Positions 17,941 through 24,666 of a DNA stretch of 64,000 bases are shown here, in pieces (the stretch's first letter is position 1; each line of letters starts with the position of its first letter). The position numbers were made by a program, and so were the translations under genes. The notes under the pieces are model-generated. The model worked only from the letters and a program-made list of their open reading frames with translations. It did not search any database and had not been told where the DNA came from. Source of the stretch: DATARH01 sp963778385 (GTDB lineage Bacteria; Pseudomonadota; Alphaproteobacteria; ATCC43930; CGMCC-115725); assembly GCA_963778385.1 (NCBI GenBank), contig CAVZUA010000032.1, positions 124,001 to 188,000 of the forward strand, read 5' to 3'.

Positions 17941-19115
17941 TCGGCGGCCGGCGGTACGGCGCGCTTTGCGCCGGCCTCGGCGCGGCGGCGGGCGTGCTCG
18001 ACCGCATAGCGGCGCCAGGCGACGACCCCGATATCGCTGCGCGACAGCAGCTCCCGGCCGGGGATGACCTTTTCGAGCAGCCGCTTATCCTGGTCCGAGA
18101 ACAGCCAGTCATGCACCCACGACACCCAGAACATCCAGAACAGTCGCTCCCTAAGCGTGCGCCACCGACCCTGCCGGCGGAACAGGCTCCAGCTGTGGTA
18201 GTAGCAGCTGTCGGCGTCGATCGGCGTCACCCAGCGCAGCGCGAAATAGTTGCCGTTGGGGCGGCCGATAAAGGTGGCCCCGGGCATCAGCGAGGATTGC
18301 CGGTACTTGACGCCGCGTTTGACGACGGCTTCGGATTTCGGGTCGATCTCCTTGCCGCGCCCGGTCGGCTTGAGAAAGCGGTACCAGGTCTCGCGTTTTG
18401 GCGGGAAGGTGCCGAGCCCCGGGAAGTCGGCCGAGGGCCTGCCGTCCTTGGCGACGTAGCCGATGCCGTTGTCGCCGTCGAGCGGGAAGGCGGCGAGACG
18501 CGAGGCGAACGGGAACACGGGCTGGAACATCAGCTCGGGCGCGTTGCGGTGCACGAACGGCGCGTGCATGTCGTGACACAGGTTGTCCTTCATGATGCGC
18601 CAGTTGCAGCGATAGGTCCGCCACGTCGAGAAGCCGTGCCACTCCGCGGTCGAGGCGAGGCATTCCGGCACCTCGTCCTCCAGCGGCGGCGCTTCGATAT
18701 CGCCGACAAACACCCAGATCGCGCCACGCAGCGCCCGTACCGGGTAGGCCTTGACCGAAGCCTGCCGCGACATCGGCGCGTCCGGCCCTTCCATCAGCTT
18801 GGCGACGCAGGTCCCGGTCTCGCCCGAAAACGTCCAGCCGTGGTAGGCGCAGCTGAGCGTCGCGCTGCCGGGATAAAGGCATCGGCCTTGCGACAGCCGC
18901 GCGCCGCGATGCGGGCAGCGTTCGGCCAGCGCATAGAGCTTGCCGGCGTCGCGAAAGAGGACGATGTCCTCGCCCAGCACCTTGACCGGCTTCGGCTTGC
19001 GCCCGAGCCGCCATTCGGCGAGCACCGGATACCAGTAATTGCGCAGACCCAGCTCCGGAAGACCCGTCCCCGCATAGGGATCATCGCGCGGGAATTGCTC
19101 GACCGTCATCCGCAT
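17937..19115 (-). CDS. Rieske non-heme iron oxygenase (VanA/demethylase-like)
   Basis: 392-residue Rieske oxygenase of the single-component-oxygenase type. Rieske ligands are C67-x-H69 and C89-x2-H92 (CPHRGA ... CAYHGW), and the iron site is in NLCHDMHAPFVHR. It is distinct from the next gene, not a duplicate. ATG 19115 has GGGAGG very close; ATG 19109 (MTVEQF) is an equally good start. It heads the three-gene minus operon and is preceded by a near-perfect sigma-54 promoter. The family includes O- and N-demethylases such as VanA and Ndm proteins; the substrate is not readable from sequence. Confidence 0.91.
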   Translation of the reverse strand: MRMTVEQFPRDDPYAGTGLPELGLRNYWYPVLAEWRLGRKPKPVKVLGEDIVLFRDAGKLYALAERCPHRGARLSQGRCLYPGSATLSCAYHGWTFSGETGTCVAKLMEGPDAPMSRQASVKAYPVRALRGAIWVFVGDIEAPPLEDEVPECLASTAEWHGFSTWRTYRCNWRIMKDNLCHDMHAPFVHRNAPELMFQPVFPFASRLAAFPLDGDNGIGYVAKDGRPSADFPGLGTFPPKRETWYRFLKPTGRGKEIDPKSEAVVKRGVKYRQSSLMPGATFIGRPNGNYFALRWVTPIDADSCYYHSWSLFRRQGRWRTLRERLFWMFWVSWVHDWLFSDQDKRLLEKVIPGRELLSRSDIGVVAWRRYAVEHARRRAEAGAKRAVPPAAE

Positions 19116-19133
19116 CTCCTCCCTGAAAAGCGC

Positions 19134-19149
19134 TGCACGGCGCGTGCCA
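19134..19149 (-). promoter_or_regulatory. Sigma-54 promoter for the Rieske operon
   Basis: On the minus strand: TGGCACG-CGCC-GTGCA, a perfect -24 box and one mismatch in the -12 box, with ten bases between GG and GC. The predicted transcript start (near 19123) leaves a very short leader before ATG 19115, which slightly favours ATG 19109 as the translation start. Confidence 0.75.
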
Positions 19150-19168
19150 GAAAACCTGCCTCGGCCGG

Positions 19169-19183
19169 TGGCACGGTTCCTGC
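19169..19183 (+). promoter_or_regulatory. Sigma-54 promoter for the NMT1-type transport operon
   Basis: TGGCACG-GTTC-CTGC matches the sigma-54 consensus at all but one position, with correct GG-to-GC spacing. Transcription would start near 19195, upstream of GGGAG (19204-19208) and ATG 19218. It lies back to back with the site at 19134-19149. Confidence 0.78.
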
Positions 19184-19217
19184 GAACCGAGCCGTCAGCC
19201 TCTGGGAGATGTCATTG

Positions 19218-20324
19218 ATGAAGTTGGAACACCGGTTGACACGCCGCAGCCTGCTTCGCGGTGCGGGCGTCGCCGCGGCGGGTGCCGCGGGCGCGCTGCC
19301 TTTGCCGCGGCTTGTCTTCGCGCAGAGCCTCAAGCCCGTCAAGTTCACCCTCGCCTGGGTCGCCGAGGGCAGCAACCTCTTCACCTTCGTCGCCAAAGGC
19401 ATGGGCTTGTGGGAGAAGCTCGGGCTCGACGTCAATATCGCGCGCGGTTCGGGCTCGGTCGCTTCGGCGCAGGCCGTCGGATCGGCGCAGTTCGATTTCG
19501 GCCTGTCGGCGCCGCCGGCGGCGATCCTGCAATCGGTAAAGGGCCTGCCGCTGATGGCTTTGGCCTGTTGCGCCTATGACGCGACGATGGGCATCGGTGT
19601 GCTCAACGACTCGCCAATCAAGCACCCCAAGGACCTCGAAGGAAAGCAGCTCGGCTCGACGGTTACGTCCGGCGAGTTTCCGTTCCTGCCCGCGTTCGCT
19701 GATAAAGCCGGGTTCGATTTCTCCAAGGTCACGGTCGTCCAGATCGACAACAAGGTGCGCAACCGGCTGCTGTCGGAGCGCAAGGTCGACGCGATCTCCG
19801 GCTTCGCCAGCAGCGCCATGCCGGAATACGTCGCCACCGGCGTCAACGCGCATTTCATGCTCTACAGCGAATATGGCATCCCGAATTACGGCAACACCCT
19901 GTTCACCCAGCCCGATCGCGTGGAGAAGGAGCCGGAGCTGTGCGCCGCGGTGGTGGAAGGCCTGATGCAGGGGCTGAAGGCGACGCTGCTCGATCCCGTC
20001 GAGGCGATGAAGATCTTCTTCAAGCAGGTGCCCGAGCTCGCGCTCGCCGCCCAGGCCAAGGAACAGACCCGCGTCGGCACCGGGATCATGTCCTTCGTCA
20101 GCGCGCGCGACACGCTGAGCAGCAAGGGGATGGGCTATATCGACCCCAAGGATTACGAGGCGATGACCGATCTGGTGATGAAGTACATCGCCAAGCCCGA
20201 GGACAAGCGGCCCGACGTCGCCAGCATCATGACCAACAAATATGCGGGCGGTATCAAGTTCACCTCGGCGGAATGGGATCAGGCGCTGAAGAACTGCCAG
20301 GAATTCCGCGCCTACGTGACGTGA
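19218..20324 (+). CDS. NMT1/THI5-like ABC solute-binding protein
   Basis: 368-residue periplasmic binding protein of the NMT1/SsuA type. The N-terminus holds a twin-arginine-like signal (TRRSLLRGAG followed by an alanine-rich stretch ending LVFAQS). ATG 19218 is 9 bases from GGGAG, whereas the in-frame ATG 19209 directly abuts it; both give the same protein bar three residues. Typical family segments are FTLAWVAEGSN, GSGSVASAQAVGSAQFDFG and an IGVL-centred hinge. It starts an operon with an ATPase (4-base overlap), a second similar binding protein and two permeases. Ligand unknown; relatives bind pyrimidine precursors, sulfonates and aromatic or heterocyclic acids. Confidence 0.9.
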   Translation: MKLEHRLTRRSLLRGAGVAAAGAAGALPLPRLVFAQSLKPVKFTLAWVAEGSNLFTFVAKGMGLWEKLGLDVNIARGSGSVASAQAVGSAQFDFGLSAPPAAILQSVKGLPLMALACCAYDATMGIGVLNDSPIKHPKDLEGKQLGSTVTSGEFPFLPAFADKAGFDFSKVTVVQIDNKVRNRLLSERKVDAISGFASSAMPEYVATGVNAHFMLYSEYGIPNYGNTLFTQPDRVEKEPELCAAVVEGLMQGLKATLLDPVEAMKIFFKQVPELALAAQAKEQTRVGTGIMSFVSARDTLSSKGMGYIDPKDYEAMTDLVMKYIAKPEDKRPDVASIMTNKYAGGIKFTSAEWDQALKNCQEFRAYVT

Positions 20325-21145
20325 TGGTAAGCGCCATGCCCGACGGAATGACGCCGCGCGTCGCCGCCTCGACCTGCGTCGAGGTGTCGGAAGTCAGCAA
20401 GGTCTACCGCAACGGCTCGACCGATGCGGTAGAGGCGGTGAGCTCGGTGAATTTCACCGTGCCGCATGGCCAGTTCGTCGCGATCCTCGGCCCTTCCGGC
20501 TGCGGCAAGAGCACGCTGCTGATGATGGTCGGCGGACTGGAAACGATAACCAGAGGGCGCATCGCCATCGACGGTATGCCGATGGCCGGCCCGCGCACCA
20601 GCATCGGCATCATGTTCCAGGATTCGACGCTGCTGCCGTGGAAGAGCGCGCTCGACAACGTCCTGTTTCCGATCAAGATACTGAAGCGCCCAATCAACGA
20701 TTATTACGACGGCGCCCATGCGCTGCTCGACCGCGTCGGACTGCACGGTTTTGCCGGCAAAAAGCCGCACGAGCTGTCGGGCGGTATGCGCCAGCGGGTG
20801 GCGATCTGCCGCGCGCTGGTCTACGACCCCGAACTGCTGCTGATGGACGAGCCGTTCAGCGCGCTCGACGCGATCACCCGCGATGAGATGAACGCCCTGC
20901 TGCTCGATCTGTGGCAGCAATATTCGAAGACCGCGCTGTTCGTGACCCACAGCATCCGCGAGGCGGTGATGCTCGCCGACCGGGTGCTGGTGATGACTCG
21001 GCGCCCGGCGACGATCATCGAGGATCTGACGATCCCGTTCGCCCGCCCGCGCGACATGTCGATCGGCGAGACCGCGGAATTCAACGAGATCTGCCGTCAT
21101 TTGCGGGTGCGCATCGAGGAGAGTCACCACAGCGGCCAGCGCTGA
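20324..21145 (+). CDS. ABC transporter ATPase, SsuB/TauB/NrtD family
   Basis: 273-residue nucleotide-binding subunit with Walker A GPSGCGKST, Q-loop FQDSTLLPW, signature LSGGMRQR, Walker B LLLMDEPFSALD and H-loop VTHSIREAV, the pattern of the nitrate/sulfonate/taurine group. ATG 20324 overlaps the stop of the binding-protein gene; ATG 20336 (MPDGMT) is an alternative start. One ATPase apparently serves both downstream permeases. Confidence 0.92.
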   Translation: MVSAMPDGMTPRVAASTCVEVSEVSKVYRNGSTDAVEAVSSVNFTVPHGQFVAILGPSGCGKSTLLMMVGGLETITRGRIAIDGMPMAGPRTSIGIMFQDSTLLPWKSALDNVLFPIKILKRPINDYYDGAHALLDRVGLHGFAGKKPHELSGGMRQRVAICRALVYDPELLLMDEPFSALDAITRDEMNALLLDLWQQYSKTALFVTHSIREAVMLADRVLVMTRRPATIIEDLTIPFARPRDMSIGETAEFNEICRHLRVRIEESHHSGQR

Positions 21146-21230
21146 CCGCCGGCCGAAAAGACGAGAGAAGAGGAGGGATCGCCGCGAGGGCCTTACCGCG
21201 CCCGACAAGGTGCTTGCGATGGAGGCATAA

Positions 21231-22319
21231 ATGCAGCGGCGACGAATTTCACGACGGGTACTGCTCGGACGGACCGCCGGTCTCGCGGCCGCGACCCTCC
21301 TGCCGATGCCGGCGATCGCCGAGACGCGCCAGGTCAAGTTCACGCTGCCGTGGCTGGCGCAGGGCAGCTTCGCCTTTGTCTACATGGCGAACGCCAAAGG
21401 CTACATGAAGGAGCGCGGCATCGAGATGTCGATCGCCCGCGGCTTTGGCTCCTTCGCTTCGGCGCAGAGCATCTCGGCCGGGCAGTTCGATTGCGGTCTG
21501 TGCGCCGCGCCGGCGCTGACCTTGTCGGTCGCCAAGGGGTTGCCGCTGGTGGCGCTGGCCACCACCGATTACGACGCGACGATGGGGGTTGGCGTGCTCG
21601 CCAACTCGGCGATCAAGAAGCCGCAGGACTTGGCTGGAAAGAAGATCGCCTCGGTGCCGACCTCGGCGGAATTTCCATTTCTGCCGGCTTATGCCAAGAA
21701 GATTGGCTTTGATCTCGGCACGGTCGAATCGGTGCATGTCGACAACAAGGTCATCGAACATGTGCTCGAAGAGAAGCAGGTCGACGCGATCACGAATTTC
21801 GCGGCGAGCAGCTACGCCATCATGATGGCGCGGGGAATCCCCAGCCGCTGGTTCCTCTACAGCAGCGCCGGGATCAAGAACCACGGGCAAACGATCGCGG
21901 TCACCCGCGACACGCTGGCGAAGGATCCGGCTTTTTGCGAGGCGATGGTCGGCGGCATTCTCGAAGGCATCAAATTCACCCTGACTAACCCCGACGAAAC
22001 GGTCGACCTGTTCCTCAAGGGGCTGCCGGAGATGGCGCTCAACCCCAACGCCAGGCAGACGGCCCGGCTCGGCCTGCTGCTGTGGCAGCGCTCGGTCGAG
22101 CATCCCGAATCGCGCGCGCATGGGCTCGGCTGGTCCGATCCCGAGGCCTATGCCGAGATGACGGATCTGGTGATGACCTATCTCGGCGGCCCTGGCGTCA
22201 ACCGCCCGGATGTCGAGGTGCTGTTCACCAATCGCTTCATCGGCAAGCTTGCCGTGGACGACGCGCAGTGGGCGCAGGTGCGCGCCCGCGTCTCCGAATA
22301 CGACAAGGTGTTCGGCTGA
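21231..22319 (+). CDS. NMT1/THI5-like ABC solute-binding protein (second copy)
   Basis: 362-residue binding protein, clearly paralogous to the product of 19218-20324 (shared VKFTLPWLAQGS-like start of the mature protein, GSFASAQSISAGQFDCG, DATMGVGVL and SAEFPFLPAYAKK). Residues SRRVLLGRTAG form a twin-arginine-like signal. ATG 21231 has GGAGG 5-9 bases upstream. Two receptors on one transporter suggest two related ligands. Confidence 0.9.
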   Translation: MQRRRISRRVLLGRTAGLAAATLLPMPAIAETRQVKFTLPWLAQGSFAFVYMANAKGYMKERGIEMSIARGFGSFASAQSISAGQFDCGLCAAPALTLSVAKGLPLVALATTDYDATMGVGVLANSAIKKPQDLAGKKIASVPTSAEFPFLPAYAKKIGFDLGTVESVHVDNKVIEHVLEEKQVDAITNFAASSYAIMMARGIPSRWFLYSSAGIKNHGQTIAVTRDTLAKDPAFCEAMVGGILEGIKFTLTNPDETVDLFLKGLPEMALNPNARQTARLGLLLWQRSVEHPESRAHGLGWSDPEAYAEMTDLVMTYLGGPGVNRPDVEVLFTNRFIGKLAVDDAQWAQVRARVSEYDKVFG

Positions 22320-22343
22320 CGGCCTGAGGCGGCGCGGCTGCCC

Positions 22344-22359
22344 TGGCCTGTCGCTTGCA
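22344..22359 (+). promoter_or_regulatory. Sigma-54-like promoter before the permease genes
   Basis: TGGCCTG-TCGC-TTGCA: perfect -12 box, two mismatches in the -24 box, correct ten-base spacing. It would add an internal start near 22370, ahead of GGAGG (22389-22393) and ATG 22401. Confidence 0.55.
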
Positions 22360-22400
22360 GTGCACGAGGCGCGCGTCCGACGCGACGTGGAGGTGGTGTG

Positions 22401-23222
22401 ATGACCGTCGAAACGACCATATCGCGGGTGACGGCCCTGGCGCCGATCCGCAGTGTAGGTCTACCGAGCCTGCGCCGCTTGCGGCCGGTGATCCTGCCGA
22501 TCGCCACCGCCGGCGCGGTGCTCGCGCTGTGGCAGGCCATGACGGTGCTGTGGCACATCCCCAGGGTCATCCTCCCGGCGCCGACCGAGATCGCCGCGGA
22601 GCTGTGGCAGATCCTGCCGGTGCTGCTGCGCAACGCGGTGCCGACGACCCTTGATTCCGTGGTTGCGTTCGTGCTGGCGACTGTCCTCGGGGTAGGCCTC
22701 GCGGTCGCGATCACCTATTCGCCGCTGGTGCGCGATATGCTCTACCCCAATCTTGTCGCGTTCCAACTGGTGCCCAAGGTCGCGCTGGCACCGCTGTTTG
22801 TCGTCTGGCTCGGGATTACCAGCGAGTCGCGCATTGCCTTCGCGACCTTCGCCTGCTTCTTCCCGGTGGTCATCTCGGCCGTGCTCGGGTTCGCCGGGAC
22901 CGATGCCTCGACGCTGCGGCTGTGCAAATCGCTGACCGCGTCCGACTGGCAGAGTTTCCTCTTGGTGCGCTTCCCGTTCGCGCTGCCGGCGATCTTCAGC
23001 GGTATGAAGATCGCCATGACGATGGCGATCATCGGCGTCATCATCGGCGAGTTCATCTCCGCCAAGGCGGGGCTTGGCTTTTACATCCTCTACGCCAGCT
23101 CGCGTATGGAGACGGCGGCGATCTTCGCGGCGCTGTTCGTGCTGTGCGTCATCGGGGTGACGCTGTTCGGCGCGGTGGCGCTTGCCGAGCGCCAGGTGCG
23201 CAGCCATTACGGCCGTCGCTGA
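22401..23222 (+). CDS. ABC transporter permease, SsuC/TauC family
   Basis: 273-residue inner-membrane permease of the nitrate/sulfonate group with about six hydrophobic segments. The EAA loop is SLTASDWQSFLLVRFPFALP. ATG 22401 is well spaced from GGAGG; the adjacent in-frame GTG 22398 is possible. It is closely related to the next permease, so the two probably form a heterodimer. Confidence 0.92.
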   Translation: MTVETTISRVTALAPIRSVGLPSLRRLRPVILPIATAGAVLALWQAMTVLWHIPRVILPAPTEIAAELWQILPVLLRNAVPTTLDSVVAFVLATVLGVGLAVAITYSPLVRDMLYPNLVAFQLVPKVALAPLFVVWLGITSESRIAFATFACFFPVVISAVLGFAGTDASTLRLCKSLTASDWQSFLLVRFPFALPAIFSGMKIAMTMAIIGVIIGEFISAKAGLGFYILYASSRMETAAIFAALFVLCVIGVTLFGAVALAERQVRSHYGRR

Positions 23223-23231
23223 GAGGCGCCG

Positions 23232-24071
23232 ATGGCCCTGCTTCAAGAGACCGCGAGCGCTGCACTGCCGATCGAGCCCGCTGGCGGGGGAGGGGGATGG
23301 CGGCTCGGCCGCACGGTCGGCCTCCCGCTTGGCTTTGCGTTGCTCGCGCTGATCGGCTGGGAATTGCTCTGTCGCTTCGCAAAGATTTCACCCGAGCTCC
23401 TGCCGCGCCCGTTAGCGGTGTGGGACGTGCTGTCGGGCAATCCCGACATCCTGATCGACCAGGCGATCCCGACGACGATCGAGATCGTGCTGAGTTTTGC
23501 CATTGCCACCGTGTTCGGCGCAGTGCTGGCGGTCGCGATGACATTCTCGGCGGCGGTGCGCGAGGCGCTCTACCCCAACATCGTGATGTTCCAGCTGATC
23601 CCCAAGATCGCACTGGCGCCGCTCTTCATCGTCTGGCTCGGGGTCGGCGGCTGGTCGATCGTCACGGTGGGAGTTTTCATCGCGTTCTTTCCGATGGTGG
23701 TGTCGACCGCGACCGGGCTGGTGAGCGTGCGGCCTGACGTATTGCAGCTTTGCCGCTCGCTGACCGCCAGCGAGTGGCAGATGTTTCGGCTCGCGCGCTT
23801 CCCTTACGCGATGCCGTATTTGTTCGCCGGGATGAAGGTCAGCGTCACGATGGCGATGATTGGCGTTATCGTCGGCGAGTTCATCACCGCGCAGGCCGGG
23901 CTCGGCTACATCATCATGTTCGCCTCGTCCGCCGGCGAGACCGCGACGGTGCTGGCGGCGATCGTCGTGCTGTGCGCGATCGGGCTGGTGCTTTACGGCC
24001 TCGTAGCGTGGGGCGAGATGCTGGTCCAGCGCTGGTATGGCGGCGAGTTGCCGACCAGCGGCGTCATCTGA
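23232..24071 (+). CDS. ABC transporter permease, SsuC/TauC family (second)
   Basis: 279-residue permease, paralogue of the preceding gene with EAA loop SLTASEWQMFRLARFPYAMP and matching VMFQLIPKIALAPLFIVWLG. The start follows 9 bases after the previous stop. With two binding proteins and one ATPase it completes the importer. Confidence 0.92.
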   Translation: MALLQETASAALPIEPAGGGGGWRLGRTVGLPLGFALLALIGWELLCRFAKISPELLPRPLAVWDVLSGNPDILIDQAIPTTIEIVLSFAIATVFGAVLAVAMTFSAAVREALYPNIVMFQLIPKIALAPLFIVWLGVGGWSIVTVGVFIAFFPMVVSTATGLVSVRPDVLQLCRSLTASEWQMFRLARFPYAMPYLFAGMKVSVTMAMIGVIVGEFITAQAGLGYIIMFASSAGETATVLAAIVVLCAIGLVLYGLVAWGEMLVQRWYGGELPTSGVI

Positions 24072-24093
24072 GAAAACCCGAGGGAGGAAAATT

Positions 24094-24597
24094 ATGGACA
24101 CGATTGCCGCGTCCGGGCTGCGCGAGAGGCTCGCCGGCCGCGTCGCCCGCTTTGCCGACCGGCGCGAGGATTGGAGCGTCTTCGGCTTCGAGACCGCGCT
24201 CGATCCGAAATTCGCCCGCGCCCAGCGGCGCTATCTCGGCTCCTCCGGCTCGGTCGACCCTGGCGACCTGCGTGGCTCGATCCCGGCTACCGCATTCACC
24301 ATGTCGATCCAGTCGATGCCGCCCGGCAACCAAATCCCGATGCATTGCCACGAGACCGAGGAGATCTTTTTCATCCTCGACGGCGCCGCGCGGGTGCGCT
24401 GCTGGGAGAACGGCGAAAGCTTCGACATTACGGTCGGCCGCTGGGACCTCGTGGCGCTGCCGCCGTTCCTGCAGCACGAAGTGTTCAACGAAGGCGACGA
24501 GGTCTGCCACCTGCAGACGCTGCTCGCCAAGCCGCAGCCGCTGCGCCCGCAATACGACGATCCGCGACTGTTGAAGCTGCAGGCAGCCGAAGGCTAG
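24094..24597 (+). CDS. Cupin-domain protein
   Basis: 167-residue single-cupin protein. Metal-site motif 1 is MHCHETEEIFFILDG (HxH plus Glu) and motif 2 has FLQHEVFNEGDE with the third His. ATG 24094 follows AGGGAGGAAA. It ends the transport operon and may be an isomerase or dioxygenase acting on the imported compound, or a ligand sensor; the fold does not decide this. Confidence 0.85.
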   Translation: MDTIAASGLRERLAGRVARFADRREDWSVFGFETALDPKFARAQRRYLGSSGSVDPGDLRGSIPATAFTMSIQSMPPGNQIPMHCHETEEIFFILDGAARVRCWENGESFDITVGRWDLVALPPFLQHEVFNEGDEVCHLQTLLAKPQPLRPQYDDPRLLKLQAAEG

Positions 24598-24666
24598 AAG
24601 GTGCGCTTGCTCCGTGGCGAGCGCGGGCTGTGCGCTCGGGAAGGAGATATCGGACTATTCGCGATC

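Noticed and set aside
19116..19217. TPP (THI) riboswitch before the THI5-like receptor
   Set aside because: No CUGAGA or other conserved riboswitch elements; a sigma-54 promoter explains the region.
21195..21212. Third sigma-54-type site before the second NMT1-type gene
   Set aside because: GG and GC spacing can be found but neither half-site matches the consensus beyond chance.
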